A stretch of DNA of 27,033 bases from the NCBI GenBank assembly GCA_004357435.1, contig SMVS01000159.1, positions 1 through 27,033 on the forward strand. Direction: 5' to 3'. This DNA comes from Nitrospina sp. (GTDB lineage Bacteria; Nitrospinota; Nitrospinia; Nitrospinales; Nitrospinaceae). A program made the position numbers and the translations under genes. The notes under the pieces were generated by a model. That model worked only from the letters and a program-made list of their open reading frames with translations. It ran no database searches and had not been told where the DNA came from. Of the stretch, positions 14,186-22,985 are shown in pieces. Within the stretch, counting starts at the first letter, position 1, and every line of letters starts with the position of its first letter.

Positions 14186-15601
14186 ATGACCTTATCTTCA
14201 CAAAATTTTTCATCCATAGCGCTCGCCAAAGAAATAGAGTCTCCAGAGAATCCTGGAGCACTGGAAAAACGTGTTGCCCTGGTGCCGGCAGATGTTGGCA
14301 GACTCACTCAGGCCGGCATTAAAGTTTACGTCGAATACGGCGCTGGCGAGGGTGTTGGGTTCAGTGACCGTGAGTACCAGCAAAACGGCGCCACCATGCA
14401 AACACCAGAGGAAATTTATCGAGACCGGGAGCTCATTATCAAGTTTAAGGGCCCATCACTCGCTTCGATTAAAGAGATGCGTGAGGGGTGTACCTTATTC
14501 TGCATGGCACATTTTAACTCTTATCCGGATCGAGCAAAATTGCTTCAGGATCAGCATATCAATGTAGTGGCCATGGAAGAAATATGCGAGTCACCAAAAG
14601 TAAATTCAGATCAGGAAATTCTGGGTCGCCTCGCCATGACCAGGTCCCTGGAGCCATTTTTTGCAGACAATACCGTCAACAGTCTGGCGGTCAGGATCAT
14701 TGGATGGAGTGAACGACTGCACAGTGCGATCCGCCGTTGCGGCAATCGCAATCCCCGCTCGCTACAAATCATTCAACCAATGCTTGCCATTGAAGAGCTG
14801 AATGCAATTGGACCGAATGCCTTATATTTTTATGACAGTCCAAACTTTGATGATCGGCAAGACATTCTAACGAAACTGAAAAACGCCGGCACCCACCTGT
14901 TTGATCTTAATGAATTTGAACAGCGGTATGGTGAACAGGCCATAGCTAATTACCGTGCTGGCCACCCACCCAATGAATTTGGGTTGCGCCGCATCCAGTG
15001 TCTGCATGAAACCGGCCAGGCCGGCGCGCGGTACGGTGTTGAATTATTGAAAAAAAATAAACCGACTCTGGACATTGTCAATGCCAAAGCGGTAATTCTG
15101 GGTTATGGCAATGTGGCTCAGGGCGCGTTGCATGAGTTATACGATCATGGGATCAAAACGATCCATGTGCTGAGCCGCTCAAACACCGCCAAGAATTGCA
15201 TTGATTACTGGCTCAAGGATGTGGACTTGGTGATAAACGGCGCGGAACAATCTCCAGAGTTGCGAGGCGTAAACTTTTTAGTCAGCAATCGACACTTTAA
15301 GGAACTGATTCCAGATCAGTCCGTGGTGATCGATCTGGTGGGTGGCAGTGTAACCAACCGAAGCCCTGTGGAAGCCGTTATTAGCTGTAGCTTTCTGACC
15401 CAGCCTTATTTTATGCAGGATGGCGTCACCGTATCGGCTTTATGGGGATGGCCGATGATGAGCATGATGCGCGAGACCGCCATTCGTTATTCCGGCCAAA
15501 TCGTCGATGTCCTAATCGGCCATGAAAAGCTCATGGACGGACTGCATTCGCTCAAACCCGGTGTTCAGAGGGCGCTGGTTTGTGGCCCTTTTTATCAGTA
15601 G
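14186..15601 (+). CDS. Alanine dehydrogenase / transhydrogenase N-terminal domain family oxidoreductase
   Basis: The N-terminal 140 residues match the AlaDh/PNT substrate domain: K-E-I-E-S-P-E-N-P-G-A-L-E-K-R-V-A-L-V-P, then A-G-I-K-V-Y-V-E-Y-G-A-G. A Rossmann segment A-V-I-L-G-Y-G-N-V-A appears at about residues 300-310, followed by V-I-D-L-V-G-G-S-V-T. At 471 residues it is about 100 longer than alanine dehydrogenase. The family also contains saccharopine dehydrogenases, so the substrate is open. An in-frame TTG at 14174 would add four residues; no strong ribosome-binding site precedes either start. The gene stands alone between the SnoaL-like gene and the metal-efflux operon. Confidence 0.78.
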   Translation: MTLSSQNFSSIALAKEIESPENPGALEKRVALVPADVGRLTQAGIKVYVEYGAGEGVGFSDREYQQNGATMQTPEEIYRDRELIIKFKGPSLASIKEMREGCTLFCMAHFNSYPDRAKLLQDQHINVVAMEEICESPKVNSDQEILGRLAMTRSLEPFFADNTVNSLAVRIIGWSERLHSAIRRCGNRNPRSLQIIQPMLAIEELNAIGPNALYFYDSPNFDDRQDILTKLKNAGTHLFDLNEFEQRYGEQAIANYRAGHPPNEFGLRRIQCLHETGQAGARYGVELLKKNKPTLDIVNAKAVILGYGNVAQGALHELYDHGIKTIHVLSRSNTAKNCIDYWLKDVDLVINGAEQSPELRGVNFLVSNRHFKELIPDQSVVIDLVGGSVTNRSPVEAVISCSFLTQPYFMQDGVTVSALWGWPMMSMMRETAIRYSGQIVDVLIGHEKLMDGLHSLKPGVQRALVCGPFYQ

Positions 15602-15690
15602 CCCTCTTTGGGACAATTGCCCCCAGTCATTTCGCCCTAGACCCCAATCGGGCTTTCTCCAGAAGTTGTTTGACTCCGGCACCAGAAAAC

Positions 15691-15719
15691 TTGATTCGCT
15701 TATTATTTATACTTATAAT
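15691..15719 (+). promoter_or_regulatory. Candidate sigma-70 promoter of the metal-efflux operon
   Basis: TTGATT (15691-15696) and a perfect TATAAT (15714-15719) are separated by the optimal 17 bp. An inverted repeat ATTATT-N9-AATAAT (15702-15722) overlaps the -10 box and could be an operator. Transcription would begin about 50 nt before the histidine-rich ORF. Confidence 0.55.
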
Positions 15720-15778
15720 AATCCTATATCCACCGATACGAATATTAGGAAATATTTCTGACCTTAACTTTTGATTTG

Positions 15779-16246
15779 ATGGCCAATTATTTAAAAAATT
15801 TGCCGGGACTGCTGCTAACCCTGATTCTGTTTTTGGGTTTAAACTTCCTCCTGATTCCATTTTACCATTTTCATCCAGCGACCTCCCACAGCCATAACGG
15901 AGATACTTCTCTCCATGAGCATGAGGGGCACCTGCATTCTGCTGAAGTGGAAAGCATCGCCCATGCCTTGAACCTGCATCCATCTGACCCCGGATTGGAT
16001 GCCAAGCACCACCACTCTCATTCTTCGCCACAACACGATTCCGATGAAAATGAGATCAGCCTGCAAAATACCACCCTCGCGTCGAAAGTATTTTCCCAGG
16101 CAGACAAACATTCTGCGGTTCTCACACTTTCCAATCCGGCAGAATTAAATGGTTTTCGTTCCTTATTGTATAGGACGATTTCATTAAAATATTTCAACTC
16201 ACCCGACACCCCAAAAGAGCGCTCTCCCCCCACTCGTTCCATTTAA
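15779..16246 (+). CDS. Histidine-rich membrane-anchored small protein preceding the metal-efflux genes
   Basis: An N-terminal hydrophobic helix (about residues 8-28, L-L-L-T-L-I-L-F-L-G-L) is followed by a stretch of about 75 residues with 15 histidines, often in H-x-H or H-H-H clusters and mixed with Asp/Glu. The tail is ordinary and polar. This suits a periplasmic metal-binding or buffering protein tethered to the inner membrane. The gene is first behind the candidate promoter and lies 130 bp before the CzcC-like gene in the same direction. The ATG at 15779 is taken; its ribosome-binding site is poor. I cannot assign it to a named family. Confidence 0.72.
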   Translation: MANYLKNLPGLLLTLILFLGLNFLLIPFYHFHPATSHSHNGDTSLHEHEGHLHSAEVESIAHALNLHPSDPGLDAKHHHSHSSPQHDSDENEISLQNTTLASKVFSQADKHSAVLTLSNPAELNGFRSLLYRTISLKYFNSPDTPKERSPPTRSI

Positions 16247-16376
16247 TTCACGATTTTTATAAAAAAACTGCGGACTCCCCTGGCGTCGACTGTGCTTGAC
16301 GCGATTGGAAAATACCGCGCGCGCTATTCAACATTTTAGCGCGATTCATAAATCTATTTTTCAACTGCTCAAACCC

Positions 16377-17702
16377 ATGAAACGACTTTTAACGGTTGCG
16401 ACGTTCTCGTTCCTGTTTTTAATGGGACTGCCTCATGCCGGTTTTACAGAAACGGACGGTTCCGTCAAAATCACCAAAGATTTCTTACCAACGCTCACGC
16501 TCCGCGAGGCCATTGCAAAAACCTTGCTTCACAACCCTGAGTTGGCCGCCTTTTCTCTTGAAAAAAGAGTCCGTGAAGCACGGACCTTGCAATCCGGTTT
16601 ATTGCCCAACCCCAGCCTTGAAATTTCAGTCGAAGATTTAGCGGGTTCAGGAAACTTCAATGGATTCGGCAGATCAGAAACCACCATCCAACTGGGGCAA
16701 TTGATCGAGTTGGGCGGTAAGCGCTCGGCCCGCGTCCAGATGAGCCGCCTGTCTGAAAAATTGGCGGACTGGGATTACGAAACAAAACGCATGGACGTGT
16801 TGACCAATGTCTCCAAAACGTTCATCGATGTTCTACAGTTCCAGCAAAAAGTTTTACTGGCTCGCGACTTGGTGAAGTTGTGGACGCAATTCCTCAACGC
16901 GGTATCGGAAAGAGTGGCCGCCGGCAAGGTGGCCGCCATCGAAAAAACCAAAGCCGAGGTATTTCATTCGAAGATTCAGATTGATTTGAAACGCACCGAG
17001 TTGGAACTCGAAAACGCCCGCCGCAACTTGTCCGCCTTCTGGGGGGAGCCACGTCCGCGATTCAAATCGGCAACAGGAGATCTTCTTACGGTCTCTCCGG
17101 TGCCCTCTTCAGAAACAATGATCGAACGTTTGTCCAACAACCCCAATTTAAAGCGCTGGGCCACGGAACGGGCGCAACGCCAGGCGACTCTCGACTTCGA
17201 GCTTTCCCAACGGGTGCCCGACGTAACCGTGCGCGGTGGGTACCGGCGATTTGAGGAAACAGACGACCACGCCTTCACGTTTGGAATCTCCGTACCGCTT
17301 CAATTGTTCGACCGCAATCAGGGAGCGATTGCCGAGGCCCGGAACCAGCTGGACAAATCGCGTGAAGAGCGGCGGGCGGCGGAGTTGCAAATCAAGACCA
17401 CGTTTTTGCGCGCTTACAACGTTTTAGTTTTTTCGCACACCCTGGTGACCCATATCAAAACCCGACTCTTGCCCGGCGCCCAAAAAGCGTTCGACGCCGT
17501 CAATGAAGGTTATCGCTTCGGCAAGTTCAATTTCCTCGATGTCCTGGACAGCCAGAAAACCCTGTTTCAGGCAAGGGACCAGTATCTGGACGCATTGGCG
17601 GATTACCACAAGGCAGTCGCCGAGGTGGAACGTTTGACCGGCGAGTCGCTGGCTATCACAACGCAACCCTCCAACAAATCAGAAGGAAATCAACGGCCAT
17701 GA
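16377..17702 (+). CDS. czcC: CzcC-like outer membrane efflux protein
   Basis: The protein has 441 residues, with a signal peptide starting at the ATG at 16377 (M-K-R-L-L-T-V then a hydrophobic core ending near H-A-G-F-T-E). Two TolC-type outer-membrane-efflux repeats follow, with the family markers L-L-P-N-P-S-L-E, G-R-S-E-T-T-I-Q-L-G-Q and, near the end, G-Y-R-F-G-K-F-N-F-L-D-V-L-D-S-Q. It would form the outer membrane duct of the tripartite pump. An in-frame TTG at 16296 would add 27 residues before the signal peptide and is unlikely. The stop overlaps the next gene's ATG (ATGA), indicating translational coupling. Confidence 0.9.
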   Translation: MKRLLTVATFSFLFLMGLPHAGFTETDGSVKITKDFLPTLTLREAIAKTLLHNPELAAFSLEKRVREARTLQSGLLPNPSLEISVEDLAGSGNFNGFGRSETTIQLGQLIELGGKRSARVQMSRLSEKLADWDYETKRMDVLTNVSKTFIDVLQFQQKVLLARDLVKLWTQFLNAVSERVAAGKVAAIEKTKAEVFHSKIQIDLKRTELELENARRNLSAFWGEPRPRFKSATGDLLTVSPVPSSETMIERLSNNPNLKRWATERAQRQATLDFELSQRVPDVTVRGGYRRFEETDDHAFTFGISVPLQLFDRNQGAIAEARNQLDKSREERRAAELQIKTTFLRAYNVLVFSHTLVTHIKTRLLPGAQKAFDAVNEGYRFGKFNFLDVLDSQKTLFQARDQYLDALADYHKAVAEVERLTGESLAITTQPSNKSEGNQRP

Positions 17703-19462
17703 AAAAACAATTCCCTTATGCAATCGCTGTCATTCTTGCGGTCGGGGCCGTGCTGGCGGTCGCCATCACGCGAATGAATAATTCCGCCCCGATGGATATG
17801 GGAGAGCACGCACTCTCCGAATCCAAACGCAAGGCTGGCATTGCCCGTGGACCGCACGGTGGCTGGTTGTTTGCCAAAGATACGTTTCGGATGGAGGTGG
17901 CAATATTTGAGCGAGGTGTTCCGCCACAGTTCCGGGTTTACCCGACAGACGCCGCGGGCACCCCCATCAACCTCAATGATGTGCGACTGGTGATCGAACT
18001 CCACCGGCTCGACCGGGTGGACACGGTCGGGTTCCATCCCTCAGGAGATTATCTAGTGGGCGATCTGACCGTGGTGGAACCGCATTCATTCGATATGATC
18101 CTCCGCGCACAATGGAAGGGCAACGATTACGAATGGCAACACTCCCAAATTGAAGCGCGGACGGTACTTTCCGACGAAGCTATAAAAAATGCCGGGATCC
18201 AGATTAAAACCGCCGGCCCGGAAAAAATAAAAAATGTCCTGCACCTCACCGGCGAGATCGGCCTCAATGAGGAAAAAGTGGTCCATATCGTTCCCCGGCT
18301 GGACGCTTTGGTCAAGCAGGTGTTTAAAGATTTAGGGGACCGGGTCAGGGAAGGTGAAATTCTGGCCGTGCTTGAAAGCCGGGAATTGGCGGATGCGAAG
18401 ATCAATTACCTGGCCGTCGGCAAACAATCGCAATTGGCCACCGACGATTTAAAAAGGGAAATCCTCATCTATGAAAATACAAAAATAATGTTGGACATTT
18501 TGGAGCGGGAACTGGATTTGGAAACCATCTACAACCGCCTTAAAGGACTGGTCATCGGAAAAAGCCGGGAGCAACTCCTGCCAGCTTACGCCAGGCTGAA
18601 ACTGTTCCAATCGATTTTTCAACGTGAAAAGGGATTATTTGAAAAAAGAATTTCTTCGGAATCGGAGTATCTACTGGCTCTGGAGAATTATAAAAGTGCC
18701 GAAGCCAAGTACATCGCTTTGCGGGAAAAAATAGCCTACGACGGCCAATGGGCGATTCGCCAGAAAAAACGGACGGACGAAATGGAACAACTCAATGTTC
18801 AGACCGCAAATCAAAAACTGCTTTCTCTCGGTTTAAAGCGTCGCGGGATCGAGGCTTTAAAAAATGAACAAGCGCATGTGTTCACTCAATATGAATTACG
18901 GTCCTCCCTGAGCGGATTGGTGATCAAGAAACACATCACCACCGGCGAGGCGGTTAAAAAAGATGATGACATTTTTCTTCTGGCGGATCTTTCGGATGTT
19001 TGGGTGAATATTGCCATTCCCGCAAAGGATATTAAAAACGTGCATTTGGGAATAAAAATAATCATTAAAAGCGAGCTGTTGGGAATCCAGTCTGCGGGCC
19101 GCCTGACCTACCTGGATTCTATCATCGACCCCATGACCCGGACGGTCACGGGCCGCGTGGTCATTCCCAACCCAAAAGGGGAGTGGCGGCCTGGGACTTT
19201 TGTCACGGCGGACCTGATTCTTGATGAAAGGACCGTTCCGATTGCTATCGCTCGAGAAGCCGTCCAATCCCTGCGAGACTGGTCCGTGGTATTTGTGAAA
19301 TACGGCGATACGTTCGAAGCCCGGCCGCTCGAACTGGGCGCCAGTGACGCAAGCCATTGGGAAGTCCTGAACGGCCTGGCGGAAGGTGAAGAGTACGTTA
19401 CTAAAAACAGCTTTGCCGTGAAAGCTGAGATTGAGAAATCCGGCGCCGTGCACGCGCATTAA
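17699..19462 (+). CDS. czcB: CzcB-like periplasmic adaptor (membrane fusion) protein
   Basis: This is a 587-residue adaptor anchored by one N-terminal helix (A-I-A-V-I-L-A-V-G-A-V-L-A-V). Residues about 45-160 form an N-terminal extension beginning G-P-H-G-G-W-L, common in CzcB-type proteins of heavy-metal systems. The lipoyl/barrel-sandwich halves are split by an unusually long coiled-coil hairpin (about residues 230-400), reuniting at Y-E-L-R-S-S-L-S-G-L-V-I-K. Beta-barrel and membrane-proximal domains follow, with the R-P-G-T-F-V motif. The C-terminus ends in H-A-H. It bridges pump and outer membrane duct and may hand metal to the pump. Confidence 0.9.
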   Translation: MKKQFPYAIAVILAVGAVLAVAITRMNNSAPMDMGEHALSESKRKAGIARGPHGGWLFAKDTFRMEVAIFERGVPPQFRVYPTDAAGTPINLNDVRLVIELHRLDRVDTVGFHPSGDYLVGDLTVVEPHSFDMILRAQWKGNDYEWQHSQIEARTVLSDEAIKNAGIQIKTAGPEKIKNVLHLTGEIGLNEEKVVHIVPRLDALVKQVFKDLGDRVREGEILAVLESRELADAKINYLAVGKQSQLATDDLKREILIYENTKIMLDILERELDLETIYNRLKGLVIGKSREQLLPAYARLKLFQSIFQREKGLFEKRISSESEYLLALENYKSAEAKYIALREKIAYDGQWAIRQKKRTDEMEQLNVQTANQKLLSLGLKRRGIEALKNEQAHVFTQYELRSSLSGLVIKKHITTGEAVKKDDDIFLLADLSDVWVNIAIPAKDIKNVHLGIKIIIKSELLGIQSAGRLTYLDSIIDPMTRTVTGRVVIPNPKGEWRPGTFVTADLILDERTVPIAIAREAVQSLRDWSVVFVKYGDTFEARPLELGASDASHWEVLNGLAEGEEYVTKNSFAVKAEIEKSGAVHAH

Positions 19463-19477
19463 AGGAGCGCCAAGAAA

Positions 19478-22400
19478 ATGCTTGGAAAGATTCTTCACTT
19501 TTCCATAAAACAGCGGGTGTTTGTGATACTCGCCACCCTGGCGATGGCCGCACTGGGTGCGTATAATTTTCAGATCCTGCCCATTGATGCGGTTCCGGAC
19601 ATCACCAACGTTCAGGTCCAAATCAACACGGAAGCGCCGGGCTTCACTCCTCTGGAAGTCGAACAACGCATCACCTTCCTGGTTGAATCAAAACTGGCGG
19701 GTCTGCCGCGGTTGAAGCAAACCCGCTCGCTGTCCCGGTATGGCTTGTCGCAAGTGACTGTGATTTTTGAAGACGGCACCGATATTTATTTTGCCCGGCA
19801 GTTGATCAACGCCCGCCTGCAAGAGGTGAAGGAAGTGTTGCCGCCTGGTATCAATCCCATCATGGGTCCCATCGCCACCGGCTTGGGGGAAATTTTCATG
19901 TGGTCGGTCGAGCAGGAAACAACAGCTACGGATCATGACGGAAAAAAATATTCGGGAATGGAATTGCGAACGATACAGGATTGGATCATCAAACCACAAT
20001 TGATGCACATTCCCGGCGTGACAGAAATCAACACCATTGGCGGCTATGTCAAACAATATCAGGTGGCCCCCGATCCTGAAAAATTGATTGCTTACGGAAT
20101 TACTTTTGGCAACGTTGTGGAGGCGCTATTCAAAAACAACGCCAACGTGGGTGCGGGCTATATCGAGCACAGTGGTGAGCAATATCTGGTTCGTACGCCC
20201 GGCCAAGTCTCCACTCTGGAGGATATTCGCCACATCGTGATCGGGAGCCATGGCGGTGTTCCAATCTATATCCAAGACGTTGCTGAAGTCGGTTTGGGGA
20301 AAGAATTGCGGACCGGCGCCGCCACCCGAAACGGCCAAGAAATAGTATTGGGAACGGTGTTTATGTTGAAGGGCGAAAACAGCCGGGCCGTTTCTTTAAG
20401 AGTGGCGGAAAAAATGAAAGAGATCAACCGGACTTTGCCCCCGGGAGTGATCGCCAAAACAGTTTATGACCGGACCCATTTGGTCAACGCGACGCTGCAT
20501 ACGGTGAAGACCAACCTTCTGGAAGGCGCTCTGCTCGTCATTATCGTCCTTTTCCTTTTGTTGGGAAATTTTCGTGCGGCGCTTATTACCGCTTTGGTGA
20601 TTCCCCTTTCCATGCTGTTTGCCGTGACTGGCATGGTCAGCAACCGGGTCAGCGGCAATCTGCTCAGTTTGGGAGCGATCGATTTTGGAATCATTGTGGA
20701 TGGCGCGGTGATCATTGTCGAAAACTGTATTCGCCGTCTGGACGAGAAACAAAAAGGGTTGGGCCGGCACCTTTCCAAAGAGGAACGATTCGCCATCGTG
20801 CATGACGCCGCCAGGGAGGTTTCCCGCCCCAGCGTCTTTGGCGTTCTCATCATCATAATTGTTTTCCTGCCCATCCTCACTCTGACAGGAATTGAAGGAA
20901 AAATGTTTCAACCCATGGCCTTCACTGTTGTGGCGGCCTTAGTCGGAGCCCTCATTCTTTCCCTGACGTTCATACCGGCAATGGTCGCTCAATTCACTTC
21001 AGGGTACAGAGCGGGTAAGGAAAATCCGCTGATCCGGGTGTCGCAAAATTTATATTCTGCCTTGCTTGAATTCACTCTTAACAATCGGCCTGCCGTGATC
21101 ACCTTCGCGTCGGTCCTGGTCCTCTTGAGTCTCCTGATGACTACCCGATTGGGAAGTGAGTTTCTGCCGACCCTGGATGAACGGGATATCGCGGTGCATG
21201 CCTTGCGGGTCACCGGGACCAGCCTTTCCCAAGCCGTGGGCATGCAGGATATTTTGGAAACAAAAATTAAAGAATTGCCGCAGGTTGATTATGTTTTTTC
21301 AAAGATAGGCACTGCAGATATTGCCACCGACCCGATGCCGCCCAGCGTTGCCGATGTATTCATCATCATGAAACCTCGTTCTCAATGGCCGGACCCACGC
21401 CTTGCCAAAACCCATTTCATCCAAAATCTGGAGCGAAAAATGGCCGAGGTTCCCGGTAATAAATATGAAATCACTCAACCCATAGAAATGCGCTTCAACG
21501 AACTCATTGCGGGAGTGAGAAGCGACGTGGCCGTTAAAGTTTTTGGCGACGACCGGGCCACCCTCATTGCCTCGGCACAAGCTATTGAAGAGGTCTTGCG
21601 TGGCATTCCAGGATCCTCGGACGTCCGGATGGAACAAGTGACCGGGTTGCCGGTATTGACAGTGGAATTGAATCGTAAGGAAATGGCACGGCTGGGACTC
21701 AATGTCGCGGGTGTACAAGAGGTGGTGGCAGTCGCCATTGGCGGAAAAAAAGTGGGCCAGGTTTTTGAAGGGGATCGAAGATTCGATCTGATTGTGAGAC
21801 TTCCGGAGAACATCCGGAAAAATATCAAACGGCTCAAGCGAATCCCGGTACCCCTGCCCATGCAAATTCCCCACGGCCTCGTATCTCCATCGACCTTTCC
21901 TGAGTCCTCTTCCGTTTTCAATTATGTCCCACTCGGATCGGTCGCCAATTTTAAAGTCGTTAAGGGAGTCAGTCAAATCAGCCGGGAGAATGGCAAACGC
22001 CGCGTGGTGGTGACCAGTAACGTGCGGAATCGCGATTTGGGTTCGTTTGTGACGGAAGCCCAGCAAGCCATTGCAAAAAAGGTCACCCTGCCGCCCGGTT
22101 ACTGGATTTCATGGGGGGGACAGTTTGAACATTTGATATCCGCCACCCACCGATTATGGATCGTGATACCCGCTTCCCTTTTTCTAATTTTTCTACTGCT
22201 GTTTGCGGCTTTTGGCTCTATCAAAAATTCTCTTTTGGTGTTCACCGGGATACCCTTTGCCTTAACGGGAGGGGTCTTTTCATTGTGGGTGCGAGGAATT
22301 CCGTTTTCGATATCCGCCGCGGTGGGGTTCATCGCATTGTCCGGAGTGGCGGTGCTGAACGGGATCGTCATCATTTCCTTTATCAGCAAACTGCAGGATC

Positions 22401-22645
22401 AGGAAGTTCCTCTGGATGAAGCGATTCGGCAGGGGGCGCTCACGCGGCTCCGGCCCGTACTGATGACCGCTTTGGTCGCCTCCCTGGGATTTGTGCCCAT
22501 GGCCCTCGCGACCGGCACGGGAGCGGAAGTGCAACGCCCGTTGGCGACCGTGGTGATCGGCGGCATCATTTCCTCCACCGCGCTGACGCTCTTTGTATTG
22601 CCCGCCCTCTACCAAATTTTCCATTTCAAAAATAAATCCATTTAA
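19478..22645 (+). CDS. czcA: CzcA-like heavy-metal RND efflux pump
   Basis: At 1055 residues this has full HME-RND length with 12 membrane helices and two large periplasmic loops. The N-terminus carries P-I-D-A-V-P-D-I-T-N-V-Q-V. Helix four holds D402-F-G-I-I-V-D408-G-A-V-I-I-V-E415-N, matching the proton/metal relay residues D402, D408 and E415 of CzcA from Cupriavidus. The D-F-G...D-G-A signature points to divalent cations (Co, Zn, Cd or Ni) rather than Cu/Ag pumps; this is inference from family knowledge. AGGAG lies about ten bases before the ATG. The operon order is His-rich ORF, duct, adaptor, pump. Confidence 0.94.
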   Translation: MLGKILHFSIKQRVFVILATLAMAALGAYNFQILPIDAVPDITNVQVQINTEAPGFTPLEVEQRITFLVESKLAGLPRLKQTRSLSRYGLSQVTVIFEDGTDIYFARQLINARLQEVKEVLPPGINPIMGPIATGLGEIFMWSVEQETTATDHDGKKYSGMELRTIQDWIIKPQLMHIPGVTEINTIGGYVKQYQVAPDPEKLIAYGITFGNVVEALFKNNANVGAGYIEHSGEQYLVRTPGQVSTLEDIRHIVIGSHGGVPIYIQDVAEVGLGKELRTGAATRNGQEIVLGTVFMLKGENSRAVSLRVAEKMKEINRTLPPGVIAKTVYDRTHLVNATLHTVKTNLLEGALLVIIVLFLLLGNFRAALITALVIPLSMLFAVTGMVSNRVSGNLLSLGAIDFGIIVDGAVIIVENCIRRLDEKQKGLGRHLSKEERFAIVHDAAREVSRPSVFGVLIIIIVFLPILTLTGIEGKMFQPMAFTVVAALVGALILSLTFIPAMVAQFTSGYRAGKENPLIRVSQNLYSALLEFTLNNRPAVITFASVLVLLSLLMTTRLGSEFLPTLDERDIAVHALRVTGTSLSQAVGMQDILETKIKELPQVDYVFSKIGTADIATDPMPPSVADVFIIMKPRSQWPDPRLAKTHFIQNLERKMAEVPGNKYEITQPIEMRFNELIAGVRSDVAVKVFGDDRATLIASAQAIEEVLRGIPGSSDVRMEQVTGLPVLTVELNRKEMARLGLNVAGVQEVVAVAIGGKKVGQVFEGDRRFDLIVRLPENIRKNIKRLKRIPVPLPMQIPHGLVSPSTFPESSSVFNYVPLGSVANFKVVKGVSQISRENGKRRVVVTSNVRNRDLGSFVTEAQQAIAKKVTLPPGYWISWGGQFEHLISATHRLWIVIPASLFLIFLLLFAAFGSIKNSLLVFTGIPFALTGGVFSLWVRGIPFSISAAVGFIALSGVAVLNGIVIISFISKLQDQEVPLDEAIRQGALTRLRPVLMTALVASLGFVPMALATGTGAEVQRPLATVVIGGIISSTALTLFVLPALYQIFHFKNKSI

Positions 22646-22687
22646 CAAAAAAAATGCGCCAGACCACAACGTGTTTAAACGCCGGGC

Positions 22688-22702
22688 CCAGCCGCAGGCT
22701 GG
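22688..22702. repeat. 15-nt mini-hairpin CCAGCC-GCA-GGCTGG
   Basis: A perfect 6-bp stem with a 3-nt loop lies 43 bp after the czcA stop. Its right arm overlaps the TGG that is the complement of the CCA of the adjacent tRNA fragment. It has the same geometry as the other mini-hairpins. Confidence 0.6.
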
Positions 22703-22746
22703 TGGAGCTGAGGGGGATCGAACCCCTGACCTCTTGAATGCCATTC
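22700..22746 (-). tRNA. 3' half of tRNA-Ala(GGC), a probable attachment-site scar
   Basis: Read on the minus strand, the segment runs from an anticodon loop ATGGCAT (anticodon GGC) through TCAAG, a T-arm with GGTTCGATCC and the acceptor end CAGCTCCACCA. It matches the canonical 3' half of tRNA-Ala(GGC). The 5' half is missing: the bases preceding the loop cannot form the anticodon stem and no D-arm or acceptor partner follows. A break precisely at the anticodon loop is the usual crossover point of tyrosine recombinases. It cannot be a functional tRNA. Confidence 0.82.
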
Positions 22747-22770
22747 CGAATACAACCTGATGGATTTCGT

Positions 22771-22863
22771 CCTGTTTGGTACTATTTGGTTGGTTTTGTT
22801 AGGGAAAACCCGGTCCACGGAGGCCGGGTTTTTCTGTTTGATACGGCCTGTTACTGCCTGTTA
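22771..22863. repeat. Paired direct repeats with 10-bp period (possible integrase arm sites)
   Basis: TTTGGT occurs at 22775 and 22785, and CCTGTTA at 22847 and 22857, with a related CCTGTTT at 22771. Each pair has a period of exactly 10 bp, about one helical turn. They flank a terminator and begin 25 bp from the tRNA fragment, as expected of arm-type recombinase binding sites. The stretch 22646-22985 contains no gene. Confidence 0.45.
22805..22833. terminator. Bidirectional intrinsic terminator next to the tRNA fragment
   Basis: AAAACCCGG (22805-22813) pairs with CCGGGTTTT (22824-22832), giving a 9-bp stem with A and T runs on both sides. It could end transcripts from either direction; its position between the repeat pairs suggests it belongs to the integrated element. 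Confidence 0.75.
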
Positions 22864-22985
22864 GGTGCACAATTACTGCACACCTCATGGAGGCGTTTTT
22901 TCTTGAGGATTATTAGTTTGGCTCTTCCGGCGTGCTATCTTCGGCCATAGCAGACCCTTCCAATATAATTCCGACTCTGAGGAAT

